Source of the DNA: an uncultured Johnsonella sp.
Lineage (GTDB): Bacteria > Bacillota > Clostridia > Lachnospirales > Lachnospiraceae
Length of the DNA: 64,000 bases
Reading direction: 5' to 3'
Assembly (NCBI GenBank): GCA_937927235.1
Contig: CALBCM010000012.1
Location: 8,140 to 72,139, forward strand
The first letter of the stretch is position 1, and each line of letters begins with the position of its first letter. Below the pieces are notes generated by a model. It searched no databases and was not told where the DNA came from. It was given only the letters and a program-made list of their open reading frames with translations. Below are positions 1 to 8,369 of this stretch, in pieces. The translations under genes and the position numbers were made by a program.

Positions 1-444
1 TTTCTTACTCTTCAATATCTGCTCAGCCGCTATTTGTATCTCAGTTGCCTGACCTCTTGCCCCGCCTGAAGGCTGATGTATCATAATTTCTGAATTTGGC
101 AGGGCATACCTCTTGCCCTTTGTACCTCCTGCAAGCAAAAAAGCTCCCATACTTGCAGCCATACCCATACAGATGGTAGACACATCACATTTAACATACT
201 GCATAGTATCATAAATTGCCATGCCTGATACCACGCTTCCTCCGGGACTGTTAATATAAAGATTTATATCCTTGCCGGGGTCCTCAGATTCCAAAAAGAG
301 AAGCTGTGCCACTACTAAACCTGCGGTAATATCATTGACCTCTTCTCCAAGGAAAATAATCCTGTCCTTTAAAAGTCTTGAATAGATATCAAAAGCACGC
401 TCTCCTCTGCTGGTTGATTCTATAACTGTTGGTACTAGACTCAT
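1..444 (-). CDS. clpP: ATP-dependent Clp protease proteolytic subunit ClpP (C-terminus cut by window edge)
   Basis: This is the N-terminal 148 residues of ClpP, the serine peptidase that forms the tetradecameric chamber fed by ClpX or ClpC ATPases in the cytoplasm. The ATG at 444 follows a GAGGAGG ribosome binding site and the protein opens MSLVPTVIESTSRGERAFDI, as in typical ClpP. The nucleophile Ser98 is in MGMAASMGA and the catalytic His123 is in IMIHQPSGG; the catalytic Asp lies beyond the edge. It sits just downstream of tig on the same strand, a common arrangement (tig-clpP-clpX). Its leader carries a copy of the motif found in front of tig. Incomplete only because the window ends. Confidence 0.97.
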   Translation of the reverse strand, partial: MSLVPTVIESTSRGERAFDIYSRLLKDRIIFLGEEVNDITAGLVVAQLLFLESEDPGKDINLYINSPGGSVVSGMAIYDTMQYVKCDVSTICMGMAASMGAFLLAGGTKGKRYALPNSEIMIHQPSGGARGQATEIQIAAEQILKSKK

Positions 445-485
445 AATAACCTCCTCTTATTTCTGCTTTTATCTAGCAGACAAAA

Positions 486-532
486 TTAAAGCTTTGTACT
501 TTTGAAGCAGAAATCACCTGCATCGGTTTAAA
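486..532 (-). repeat. Second copy of the tig leader motif, in front of clpP
   Basis: Read on the minus strand, this stretch shares two blocks with the tig leader at 1975-2023: AACCGAYGCAGG near the 5' end and GTACAAAGCTTTAA about 25 nt later. A 10-bp inverted repeat (459-469 with 504-514) would pair sequence beside the clpP ribosome binding site with sequence just inside the motif. The copy overlaps the last codon of tig. It looks like a duplicated cis-regulatory RNA element; the function is inferred only. Confidence 0.6.
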
Positions 533-1811
533 CAAGTTTTGCCTCAGCAACAATAAAGTCAACAGCTTCCTGTAATTTAAGATTTTCCATTACATTATCA
601 CCATTTACTTTTCTGAACTGTTCAACTTCCATTTTATAATCCTTGGCAAGCTTTTCGATTTCTTCTTCAACTCTTTCCTTGCTTACTTCTATATTTTCAG
701 CTTTAACTATAGCCTCAAGTACAAGGCTGGTTTTAATGCTCTTCAATGCTCTTTCTTTCATCTGTTCTCTTAAGCCTTCTACTGTAGTGCCAGTGTACTG
801 CATATACTGCTCGAAGGTTAAGCCCTGACCCGAAAGATTGCTTGAAATATTATTAATATAATTCTGCAATAATTTATTAGCCTGTGTTTCCACCATAGGC
901 TCGGGAATTTCAAGCGCTGTATTCTCAATCACCTTATTAATGACCGTATTTTCATTTTCATAAGCTGCACTTTTTTTCTTTGCCTCGCTAAGCTTATTTT
1001 TCAAGTCTGCCTTGTATTCATCAAGGGTTTCAAACTCACTGATTTCACTTGCAAATTCATCATCAAGCTCAGGCAGCTCTTTCTTTTTTATCTCTTTAAT
1101 CTTAACTGTAAACACTGCCGGCTTTCCGGCAAGCTCTTTAGCATGATAATTTTCCGGAAAAGCAACATTTATATCAAACTCTTCACCGAGGCTGTGATTT
1201 TTAACCTGCTCTTCAAAGCCTGCTATAAAAGAGCCTGAGCCTATTACCAGCGGATAATCCTCAGCTTTTCCGCCTTCAAAGCTTACACCGTCAATCCTGC
1301 CGTCAAAATCTATAAGCAGATTATCTCCGTCTTCAACTGGTCTATCATCTACCGTTATAAGTCTTGCATTTCTATCTTGTTCTTTCTTAAGAGCCTGCTC
1401 TATATCTTCCTCACTTACCTCTTCATCGGCTCTTTTTACTTCAACTCCTTTATATTGACCAAGTATGACTTCAGGCTTTACCGCTACTGTAGCGGTATAA
1501 ACAAAGTCCTTTCCCTTGCCGATTTCCTTGATACCAATTTCAGGATTTGACACTATATCCAAGCCTGATTCTTCTACTGCATCAGCGTAGGTTTTATCCA
1601 ATATTATATCTGTAGCATCCTTGTATAAAGTGTTTCCGTAAAATTTTTCAACCATATCCCTGGGGACCTTTCCCTTTCTAAAGCCGGGAACGCTGAATTT
1701 GTTTTTATTTTTTTGGAATGACTCATTAAGTGCTTTTTCAAATTCCTGTGCACTAACCGTTATGGTCAGCTTTGCCATATTTTTCTCTAAATTTTCAACC
1801 TGTAAGCTCAT
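528..1811 (-). CDS. tig: Trigger factor, ribosome-associated chaperone and peptidyl-prolyl isomerase
   Basis: Trigger factor binds at the ribosome exit tunnel and shields nascent chains. The 427-residue length is normal. The ribosome-docking signature GFRKGKVP is at residues 43-50 of the N-terminal domain. An FKBP-type isomerase domain follows at roughly residues 150-250, and the C-terminal part is the helical chaperone arm. The start at 1811 has AAGGAGA 11 nt upstream; a second in-frame Met at residue 12 begins the usual family start (MAKLTITV), so the first eleven residues may be an extension. It is followed by clpP, and has its own strong promoter and a structured leader upstream. Confidence 0.96.
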   Translation of the reverse strand: MSLQVENLEKNMAKLTITVSAQEFEKALNESFQKNKNKFSVPGFRKGKVPRDMVEKFYGNTLYKDATDIILDKTYADAVEESGLDIVSNPEIGIKEIGKGKDFVYTATVAVKPEVILGQYKGVEVKRADEEVSEEDIEQALKKEQDRNARLITVDDRPVEDGDNLLIDFDGRIDGVSFEGGKAEDYPLVIGSGSFIAGFEEQVKNHSLGEEFDINVAFPENYHAKELAGKPAVFTVKIKEIKKKELPELDDEFASEISEFETLDEYKADLKNKLSEAKKKSAAYENENTVINKVIENTALEIPEPMVETQANKLLQNYINNISSNLSGQGLTFEQYMQYTGTTVEGLREQMKERALKSIKTSLVLEAIVKAENIEVSKERVEEEIEKLAKDYKMEVEQFRKVNGDNVMENLKLQEAVDFIVAEAKLV

Positions 1812-1859
1812 CTTTTTATAATTCTCCTTAATAATCTGCTCTGTCTTTGCTGCATATAT

Positions 1860-1884
1860 AAAGCGGACCTTGGCAATCCGCTTT
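1860..1884 (-). other. Hairpin in the tig 5' untranslated region
   Basis: AAAGCGGA and TCCGCTTT form a perfect 8-bp stem with a 9-nt loop about 50 nt upstream of the tig start. It has the shape of an intrinsic terminator but is followed on the minus strand by ATATAT rather than a clean T tract. It could be the expression platform of the leader element just upstream. Confidence 0.5.
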
Positions 1885-1896
1885 GTTATTTGCTTA

Positions 1897-2023
1897 TGAA
1901 CCGCTGTCAGCTGCTTTATCTGTCAGTAAAAGTTTCAGCTCCTGCTGATACAGGCAATTCCCCCGTACTCACTCTTAAAGCTTTGTACCTTTAAAATGAA
2001 GAATTGCCTGCGTCGGTTCAAAA
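1897..2023 (-). promoter_or_regulatory. Structured 5' leader of tig (candidate cis-regulatory RNA)
   Basis: The predicted transcript begins near 2021. TGAACCG (2014-2020) can pair with CGGTTCA (1897-1903) to close a multi-branched structure of about 120 nt. Inside it, CAGGCAATTC (2001-2010) pairs perfectly with GAATTGCCTG (1951-1960), and CAGC pairs with GCTG at 1936-1947. The first 50 nt recur in front of clpP. The remaining part of the 1812-2126 gap holds the downstream hairpin and the promoter. I do not recognise this as any riboswitch class that I know. Confidence 0.55.
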
Positions 2024-2027
2024 GGGT

Positions 2028-2056
2028 ATTATAACATAAGTAAGATTGGCATTCAA
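2028..2056 (-). promoter_or_regulatory. Sigma-A-type promoter of tig
   Basis: On the minus strand the sequence reads TTGAAT, a 17-nt spacer, then a perfect TATAAT. Transcription would start about 7 nt further on, exactly where the leader motif begins. Confidence 0.75.
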
Positions 2057-2126
2057 GAAAATTTTTAACTGCCCAAAGCTGCCAAGCTACTGTCTCCAGT
2101 TGCAATAAAGGCAAAGCCTGCCGATT

Positions 2127-3230
2127 TTAGCCTGCAAGCTCTTTATCAGCCTTTTTCAGGCATTCCAGCATGGTTTCAAAGTCCTTGTTTAAATTTATTC
2201 TGACATAATTTATACCTAAGCCGTCATAGCCCTCACAGGTAACGACCCTTATGCCATTTCTAATCAAAACCTTCTCAAGATTTATGCTCTCATCTTCAAC
2301 ATAATACAGACATATAGGCACTGAATCATCCGTGCAGGAGGTTTTAATTGCAGCAAGGTTTTCTCTTATTACAGGCTTCTGCTTCCTTGATTGGCTTTTT
2401 GCGAACTCTGCCCAGCCCGAATTTATAACCTGCTCTGCAATATATGCACTGAAGCTTGTAACCGCAAACGGTATTTTAACCTTATTAAAAATTTTTATAA
2501 AATCTTCTCCGGCAATTAAATATCCAAGTCTTATACCAGCAGCACCGAGTCCCTTTGAGAGAGTTCTTGCAACTGCGAGATTATCATACCTGCCTATAAG
2601 TGAAATCGCACTGTTGCTGTCTTCCATATAATCTCCATAAGCCTCGTCTATACATACAAAGGAATTATTCTTTTTTGCCGCAATAATAATTTCCTCAAGC
2701 TCTGCTATAGGAAAGACCTGTCCGGTAGGATTATTTGGATTATCTATATAAATATAGGCATCGGGAGTTTCATTTACCGCTTTAACAAAATTCTTTACTT
2801 CAAATTTAAAATCCGCTTCTTTCTTCAATAATACAGGCTTATAAACCGCTTCATAAATGTGAAAGTCATCAATCACCGCAGTAAATTGAGGAGCCGTACC
2901 TATGACCTTTTTGCCTTTATACATAAAAACTCTGTTTAATGAAAATAAAGCTTCAATGGAGCCGCAGGTAAGGCTTATATTACTTTCTTTAAGTGCTGCT
3001 ATATTTGAAAATCTTTTGATGACAGCCTGTTTTACCTTATCATCTGAATGAGGATAGGCATCAAGTGTTTTAAATATTTCATTCTCAATTTTTATTTTAG
3101 GACTAAATCCATAAGGATTCTGACCTAAGGAGCAGTCTACAATAAAGCTCTCATCGGAAAGATGCTCTGAATAATCATTTTTTGCAAGATTTAATAATAC
3201 TTCACTAATATCATACATAATTGCCACCAT
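2127..3230 (-). CDS. HisC-like pyridoxal-phosphate aminotransferase (histidinol-phosphate or threonine-phosphate type)
   Basis: This is a fold-type I PLP enzyme of the class I/II aminotransferase family, closest by eye to HisC and CobD. DNPNNPTG is at residues 163-170, Asp195 in CIDEAYGDY should bind the pyridine nitrogen, and Lys226 in RTLSKGLGAAGIRLGY is the Schiff-base lysine. Its start overlaps the stop of the upstream YkvI-type transporter (TAATG), so the two are translationally coupled. A second start at residue 5 follows a GGTGG stretch and is possible. No histidine or cobalamin genes are nearby, so the substrate is open; the coupling suggests an amino acid moved by the transporter. 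The 367-residue length is normal. Confidence 0.85.
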   Translation of the reverse strand: MVAIMYDISEVLLNLAKNDYSEHLSDESFIVDCSLGQNPYGFSPKIKIENEIFKTLDAYPHSDDKVKQAVIKRFSNIAALKESNISLTCGSIEALFSLNRVFMYKGKKVIGTAPQFTAVIDDFHIYEAVYKPVLLKKEADFKFEVKNFVKAVNETPDAYIYIDNPNNPTGQVFPIAELEEIIIAAKKNNSFVCIDEAYGDYMEDSNSAISLIGRYDNLAVARTLSKGLGAAGIRLGYLIAGEDFIKIFNKVKIPFAVTSFSAYIAEQVINSGWAEFAKSQSRKQKPVIRENLAAIKTSCTDDSVPICLYYVEDESINLEKVLIRNGIRVVTCEGYDGLGINYVRINLNKDFETMLECLKKADKELAG

Positions 3231-4354
3231 TAAGCCTTTCTTTTTTCTATTTCCTGCATTTCTTCAAAACCGGTTTTGCCCTCTGCTTTCAGCTTGAAGA
3301 TTTTAACAACTATAAATACCATCATTGCTATTCCTATATAACCTGTGTAAGGGTAAATAGTGCCTACAAGAGTACCGAAATCAAATTGACCTCCGATTAA
3401 TCCAAGTATTGTAATTACTAAAGCTACCCATTTAAATTTAGGGTCGCTGTCCTGTGCTATTCTATTTGAGCACATCCACAGCAAAGGAGTGGCTGTTGAA
3501 AAGATGCCTAAGAGCAATACCACTGAAAATAACTTTCCAATCATAGGATGTATCTGGTCTGCAAGGTAAAGTGTAGGTATATTCTTACTGAAAGCCGCCT
3601 CAGCCTGCGCCAGCATAGCAAAATACATTACTCCGGCTGAAAGCATCAGGAAAATTCCGCCAAGCACGCCGCCCCAGAAGGTGTCCTTTTCATTTTCAGC
3701 AGTCGCTCCAAGCCCTCCGAGAAAGCCGGCAAGCACTGAAACATTATAGGCGGTGTATAAAAAGCCAGCAAGGACAGCATTTGGAGCAGGCTTTTTAAAG
3801 GCAGCTCCGGCAGTTTTTAAATATTCAAGTGACGCAGGAAGATTATGCAAATTGCTGATTAAGCTTATAAGCCCTACTGAAATAGTGAATACTATAATGA
3901 CAGGTCCTATATTGCCTATTACATTTGAAAGTTTTTTCAGCCCCAGGGACACTGTAACATAAGCGAGCACCGCCATCACCACTCTGCCCACATAGGGATT
4001 AAACCCGTAGTATTCGGACATTGTAGCGCCTGATCCTGAAATCATTACTACGAATACCGCAAAGAAGAAAAGCGGAACAAAATACTCCAATACGGTTCCT
4101 AAGGTTTTTCCGAAATAAAAAGTGAACATTTTCATAGTATCTTTAGGCTTCACAAGACGTCCTCTGTTTAAAAACTCCGCACCGATAAATGAAAACAAAA
4201 CCATTGCTATGATAATTCCTATAATCCCAATAATACCGTAATATGAAAAAAACTGCAAAATCTCCTGTCCAGTCGCAAAGCCTGAGCCTATTATGGTCGC
4301 AATATAGGAGCCGGCAAGGATTACTATTGTTTTTACACTGAATTTTTTATTCAT
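3230..4354 (-). CDS. YkvI-type membrane protein, probable amino-acid-transporter-fold permease
   Basis: The 374-residue protein has about ten hydrophobic segments and opens with the signature of the YkvI family (COG3949): an N-terminal helix ending in GSGFATGQE, a broken-helix pattern typical of LeuT-fold transporters. It ends with a short charged tail. The family has no firmly assigned substrate; an amino acid or related compound is inferred from the fold. GGGGGT precedes the ATG at 4354. It is the first gene of a two-gene unit with the aminotransferase and overlaps it by one base. Confidence 0.8.
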   Translation of the reverse strand: MNKKFSVKTIVILAGSYIATIIGSGFATGQEILQFFSYYGIIGIIGIIIAMVLFSFIGAEFLNRGRLVKPKDTMKMFTFYFGKTLGTVLEYFVPLFFFAVFVVMISGSGATMSEYYGFNPYVGRVVMAVLAYVTVSLGLKKLSNVIGNIGPVIIVFTISVGLISLISNLHNLPASLEYLKTAGAAFKKPAPNAVLAGFLYTAYNVSVLAGFLGGLGATAENEKDTFWGGVLGGIFLMLSAGVMYFAMLAQAEAAFSKNIPTLYLADQIHPMIGKLFSVVLLLGIFSTATPLLWMCSNRIAQDSDPKFKWVALVITILGLIGGQFDFGTLVGTIYPYTGYIGIAMMVFIVVKIFKLKAEGKTGFEEMQEIEKRKA

Positions 4355-4428
4355 AAATTTACCCCCTGATTTTATATTTTTATTAAATAAAGGTAATTAA
4401 AGCATTTATTTAATAAATTCTAAATAAA

Positions 4429-4455
4429 TTCTAAATTGCTGTCAGCAATTTAGAA
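4429..4455. repeat. Perfect 12-bp inverted repeat with 3-nt loop
   Basis: TTCTAAATTGCT and AGCAATTTAGAA are separated only by GTC. The preceding 20 bases hold two direct copies of TAAATTCTAAA. It directly abuts the tandem hairpin repeats that follow and may act with them as a folded non-coding tract between two divergent genes. Confidence 0.8.
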
Positions 4456-4561
4456 ATCATATATTAATGCCTAAAGACATTAATCATATATTAATACCTA
4501 AAGGCATTAATCATATATTAATACTTAAAAGCATTAATCATATATTATAGCTATAATAGCT
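4455..4561. repeat. 27-bp tandem repeat, three full copies and one diverged copy, each a hairpin
   Basis: The copies lie at 4455-4481, 4482-4508 and 4509-4535, with a fourth at 4536-4561 that keeps only the first 12 bases. Each unit begins AATCATATATTAAT and can fold as ATTAAT, a short inner stem and ATTAAT. The inner stem reads CCT/AGG in copy two and CTT/AAG in copy three, a compensatory change. With the preceding inverted repeat it fills most of the 330-bp gap between the divergent ykvI-like gene and typA. Confidence 0.85.
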
Positions 4562-4581
4562 ACAAAATGCAATATCCATTC

Positions 4582-4610
4582 TTGCAATCATAGAAAGTAA
4601 ATGTTATACT
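4582..4610 (+). promoter_or_regulatory. Sigma-A-type promoter of typA
   Basis: TTGCAA, a 17-nt spacer and TATACT lie about 75 nt upstream of the typA start, downstream of the tandem hairpin repeats. Spacing and match are good. Confidence 0.65.
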
Positions 4611-4685
4611 TTATAGCCGGATTAAAAGGTTTTATTTGCAAAAATATATAGGGCTTAAAAGAGAAGAACGGAGAGAAATTTTTTA

Positions 4686-6518
4686 ATGAAAAGAGAAGAT
4701 GTAAGAAATATTGCTATAATCGCCCATGTTGACCATGGAAAAACCACTCTTGTAGACCAGCTTCTAAGACAAAGCGGTATATTCAGAGAAAATCAGGAAG
4801 TTGTGGAAAGAGTAATGGATTCAAACGATATAGAGCGTGAAAGAGGAATTACCATCCTTTCAAAGAATACTGCGGTAAGCTTTAAGGATATAAAAATAAA
4901 TATAATAGACACACCCGGACATGCAGACTTTGGTGGTGAGGTCGAGCGTGTCTTAAAAATGGTAAATGGAGTTATCCTGGTAGTAGATGCTTATGAGGGA
5001 ACAATGCCTCAGACCAAGTTCGTCTTAAGAAAGGCTTTGGAATTAAATCTTGACCTGATATGTCTTATAAATAAATGCGACAGAGAACAGGCGAGAGTTA
5101 AAGAGGCTGTAGATGAGGTGCTTGAGCTTCTTATGGAGCTGGATGCAAATGAAAAGCAGCTTGACTGCCCCTTTATCTTTGCAAGTGCAAGAGCAGGCTG
5201 GGCAAGATATGCTGTTGATGATGACAATAATGATATGACTCCTTTATTTGAAACTATAATAAAAAGTATAGCTCCGCCTGAGGGCAATCCCGATATGGGT
5301 ACTCAGCTTCTTATAAGCACTATAGATTATAATGAATATGTAGGCAGAATAGGCATAGGCAAAGTTGATAACGGAAGTATTAAGGTCAATCAGGAGCTTT
5401 TGCTCTTAAATCACCATGAGTCTGACAGACAAAAAAAAGTCAAGGTCGGAAGGCTTTATCAATTTCAGGGGCTTACCAGAGTTGAGGTAAATGAAGCAGG
5501 TATAGGCGATATAGTTGCAGTATCAGGTATAGAGGGCATACATATAGGAGATACTCTTGCCTCTCCTGAAAATCCTGAAGCTATTCCTTTCCAGCAAATA
5601 TCAGAGCCTACTATCTCAATGAATTTCATGGTAAATGATTCTCCGCTCGCAGGTCTTGAGGGTAAATATGTAACCTCAAGAAATCTAAGGGATAGACTCT
5701 TTAAAGAGCTGAACACAGACGTAAGCTTAAGAGTGGAAGAAACGGATTCATCCGATTGCTTCAAGGTATCGGGCAGAGGAGAGCTGCACCTTTCGGTATT
5801 AATTGAAAACATGAGAAGGGAGGGCTTTGAATTTGCGGTAAGCAAGGCTGAGGTAATTTATAAAACCGATGAAAGAAACAGAAGGCTTGAGCCTATGGAA
5901 ATAGCTTATGTAGATGTTCCGGACGAGTTTTCAGGCAACGTCATCCAAAAGCTTACTTCAAGAAAGGGTGAGCTTCAGGGTATGAGCCCGAATCATGACG
6001 GTTATACAAGGCTTGAGTTTTCCATACCCTCAAGAGGGCTTATAGGCTATAGGGGGGAATTTTTAACGGACACTAAGGGAAACGGTATTTTAAATACCGA
6101 ATATGACGGCTACGGTCCTTATAAAGGAGATTTATTTTACAGGAAAACCGGCTCTCTTATCTCCTTTGAAAGCGGAGAGTCAATTACTTACGGGCTTTTT
6201 AATGCACAGGAAAGAGGAATACTTTTTATAGGTCCCGGAGAAAAGGTATATGCAGGCATGGTAATCGGTCAAAATGCCAAAGCCGAAGATGTGGAAATTA
6301 ATGTATGCAAAACCAAAAAACTTACCAATACACGTGCTTCAGGCTCTGACGAGGCATTAAGACTTGTGCCGCCTAAAATCATGAGTCTTGAAAAAGCACT
6401 GGAATTTATAGACACCGACGAGCTTCTTGAAGTTACTCCCAAGCATCTCAGAATCAGAAAAAAGATACTTGATGCCACCTTCAGAAAAAGATCCGCAATG
6501 AAATCAAAGGTAAATTAA
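4686..6518 (+). CDS. typA: Translational GTPase TypA/BipA
   Basis: TypA is an elongation-factor-like GTPase that binds the ribosome under stress and low temperature and helps 50S assembly. The 610-residue length is standard. The G1 loop AHVDHGKTT is at residues 13-21, G3 DTPGHA at 75-80 and G4 NKCD at 129-132; EF-G-like domains and the C-terminal TypA-specific domain follow. The start at 4686 is preceded by GGAGAG. It is a single-gene unit with its own promoter and a strong bidirectional terminator behind it. Nothing is missing or unusual in the protein. Confidence 0.97.
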   Translation: MKREDVRNIAIIAHVDHGKTTLVDQLLRQSGIFRENQEVVERVMDSNDIERERGITILSKNTAVSFKDIKINIIDTPGHADFGGEVERVLKMVNGVILVVDAYEGTMPQTKFVLRKALELNLDLICLINKCDREQARVKEAVDEVLELLMELDANEKQLDCPFIFASARAGWARYAVDDDNNDMTPLFETIIKSIAPPEGNPDMGTQLLISTIDYNEYVGRIGIGKVDNGSIKVNQELLLLNHHESDRQKKVKVGRLYQFQGLTRVEVNEAGIGDIVAVSGIEGIHIGDTLASPENPEAIPFQQISEPTISMNFMVNDSPLAGLEGKYVTSRNLRDRLFKELNTDVSLRVEETDSSDCFKVSGRGELHLSVLIENMRREGFEFAVSKAEVIYKTDERNRRLEPMEIAYVDVPDEFSGNVIQKLTSRKGELQGMSPNHDGYTRLEFSIPSRGLIGYRGEFLTDTKGNGILNTEYDGYGPYKGDLFYRKTGSLISFESGESITYGLFNAQERGILFIGPGEKVYAGMVIGQNAKAEDVEINVCKTKKLTNTRASGSDEALRLVPPKIMSLEKALEFIDTDELLEVTPKHLRIRKKILDATFRKRSAMKSKVN

Positions 6519-6564
6519 TTACACAATTATCCATAGCGGTATTATCCATAGCGCTGCTGCAAAA

Positions 6565-6612
6565 AAATAAAATACAACAGGCATGCTGTTTCAGCTCTGT
6601 TGTATTTTATTT
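6565..6612. terminator. Bidirectional intrinsic terminator between typA and aroA
   Basis: A perfect 16-bp stem (6565-6580 with 6597-6612) has a 16-nt loop and is flanked by A-rich and T-rich arms on both strands. It can end typA on plus and aroA on minus, and it overlaps the last two codons of aroA. Confidence 0.9.
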
Positions 6613-7902
6613 TAGAAATATTTTTTTAATATCAGTATAAAATTCAGGATAGGATACATCCACGCATTCCCTGCCCTTAATCTTTATTTTTCCATCAAGT
6701 GCAAGATTTAATACGGCAAAGGTCATCGCTATGCGGTGGTCATTATATGAATCAATTTCAGCCGCATGAAGCTTCTTCTCTCCCTTTATTATCATACCGT
6801 CCTCCACTTCAGTAATATCCGCTCCGAGCTTTGCAAGCTCACTGCACATAACCTTGATTCTGTCGGACTCTTTGACCTTAAGCTCAGAGGCTTCCCTAAT
6901 CACAGTTTTTCCTTCAGCAAAGCAGGCTACAGCACATATAATCGGAATTTCATCTATAAGTGAAGGAATTATCTCGCCTTCAATTCTTATGCCGTGAAGC
7001 TTGGAGCTTTTAATTTCAATATCAGCATAAGGTTCCGTATCCAAATTATGGATTTCAAGCAGATTTATTTTTGCTCCCATTTCTCTAAACACTCTTATAA
7101 CCCCGTCGCGTGTAGGATTAATGCCTACATTTTTAATAATAAGGTGCAGTCCCGGCATAATCAGTGCAGCTGCCATAAAATAGGCGGCAGAGGATATATC
7201 ACCCGGAACCGTCATAGCCTGAGCATAAAGTCTGTTACATCCCGAAACAGATGCGAAGTAAGCACTGCCGAGTCTTCCGGTCCAAATGTCTACCCCAAAG
7301 CCTTTAAGCATTATCTCACTGTGGTTTCTTGAGAGTCTGGGCTCTGACACTGTGGTTTTTCCCTCAGCATAAATCCCGGCAAAAAGTATGGCGGACTTCA
7401 CCTGCGCACTTGCAATTTTTGAAAAATAATCAATTCCTTTTAAAGGTCTTCCCTTTATATAAAGAGGAAGATGGGCACCGTCAGGTGAATTTATCTTTGC
7501 TCCCATAAGAATCAAGGGCTCTATAATCCTCTTCATCGGTCTGGCTTTAAGAGAAGCATCGCCGGTTAAAATACAGTTAAAGCCGGAAGCACTTAGGATG
7601 CCGCTTAAAAGCCTTGCTGTAGTGCCGCTGTTTTGGCAGTTAAGTGTTTTTTCAGGTTCAGAAAGCAGGCTAAGCCCTTTCCCTGTTATAACCGCTTCAT
7701 CCTTTTCTAGCTTTATCTCGGCTCCTATGGCTCGAAGGCAGCCGAGCGTACTTAAGCAGTCTTTGCAGAGTGAAACTCCTTTTATTCGTGAAATCCCCTG
7801 TGCAACTGAAGCAAGAATCAATGCTCGGTGAGAAATTGATTTGTCACCGGGAATTGAAGTGATGAGTATATTTTTTAATTGCTTTTTGATATAATTATTC
7901 AT
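6607..7902 (-). CDS. aroA: 3-phosphoshikimate 1-carboxyvinyltransferase (EPSP synthase)
   Basis: AroA transfers the enolpyruvyl group of PEP to shikimate 3-phosphate in the shikimate pathway. The substrate-binding signature PGDKSISHRA starts at residue 18, NSGTTARLLSG marks the PEP site, GDASLKARPM binds substrate, and YNDHRIAM is the conserved C-terminal loop. The 431-residue length is normal. The family often has M or a similar residue where this protein has Ala in NSGTTARL. No other shikimate gene is in the window. A small membrane protein is encoded 19 bp upstream on the same strand. Confidence 0.96.
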   Translation of the reverse strand: MNNYIKKQLKNILITSIPGDKSISHRALILASVAQGISRIKGVSLCKDCLSTLGCLRAIGAEIKLEKDEAVITGKGLSLLSEPEKTLNCQNSGTTARLLSGILSASGFNCILTGDASLKARPMKRIIEPLILMGAKINSPDGAHLPLYIKGRPLKGIDYFSKIASAQVKSAILFAGIYAEGKTTVSEPRLSRNHSEIMLKGFGVDIWTGRLGSAYFASVSGCNRLYAQAMTVPGDISSAAYFMAAALIMPGLHLIIKNVGINPTRDGVIRVFREMGAKINLLEIHNLDTEPYADIEIKSSKLHGIRIEGEIIPSLIDEIPIICAVACFAEGKTVIREASELKVKESDRIKVMCSELAKLGADITEVEDGMIIKGEKKLHAAEIDSYNDHRIAMTFAVLNLALDGKIKIKGRECVDVSYPEFYTDIKKIFLK

Positions 7903-7921
7903 TTAATGTAATGCCTTTGCA

Positions 7922-8248
7922 CTATTTTTTGTCTTTGTCTTTTTTGCCGTAATAAAATCCTTTTTTTGTGTCTGAAGCCGTGTTTTTTTCGGTATTTGAA
8001 CTGTTTTTATGTAAATTATTACTGCTGCTTTTGCCCTGAGTTTTTTTCTCAAGATTTTTCTTCGCAACCAGTCTTATTGAAAAAGAAAGTATAAAAGCTC
8101 CCAAAAAGAACAGCCCGAGAATTGAGGCTACACTAAAAGCATTATTATGTACATTATTATAAAGCACATAACTGTAAAGCATTCCTACCCCTGCACTGCC
8201 TGCCATTAAAAGCATATTTTTTTCAAAATCGTTTAATTTTTTAATCAT
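7922..8248 (-). CDS. Small two-helix membrane protein of unknown function
   Basis: I do not recognise this 108-residue protein. It has two hydrophobic segments (about residues 12-30 and 37-60), then a polar, Lys/Asn/Ser-rich tail ending in KKDKDKK, which probably faces the cytoplasm. The start has AAGGAG four bases upstream. It sits just upstream of aroA and after the terminator of the peptide transporter gene, so it probably leads a short aroA transcript. No catalytic motif is visible. Confidence 0.65.
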   Translation of the reverse strand: MIKKLNDFEKNMLLMAGSAGVGMLYSYVLYNNVHNNAFSVASILGLFFLGAFILSFSIRLVAKKNLEKKTQGKSSSNNLHKNSSNTEKNTASDTKKGFYYGKKDKDKK

Positions 8249-8289
8249 GTTTCTCCTTTATATCTAAAACTTATTTTTATATGGTAAAA

Positions 8290-8326
8290 CCGGCATCAAA
8301 AAGTCGAAGCGCAATTTTGATGCCGG
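8290..8326 (-). terminator. Intrinsic terminator of the peptide transporter gene
   Basis: CCGGCATCAAAA (8290-8301) pairs perfectly with TTTTGATGCCGG (8315-8326), and the minus-strand transcript continues with TTTTACC. It lies 44 bp past the transporter stop. Confidence 0.85.
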
Positions 8327-8369
8327 CAATTTTGGAAATCAGTGCAAAGCAGTAATTTATTGTTATATT

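Noticed and set aside
643..828. Plus-strand frames inside tig, infB, alaS and other genes
   Set aside because: They lie opposite real genes, have no ribosome sites, and encode low-quality Ser/Leu-rich proteins typical of antisense frames.
4429..4561. Possible CRISPR array in the 27-bp repeats
   Set aside because: The units are directly adjacent with no unique spacers and fold as hairpins; they are a tandem repeat.
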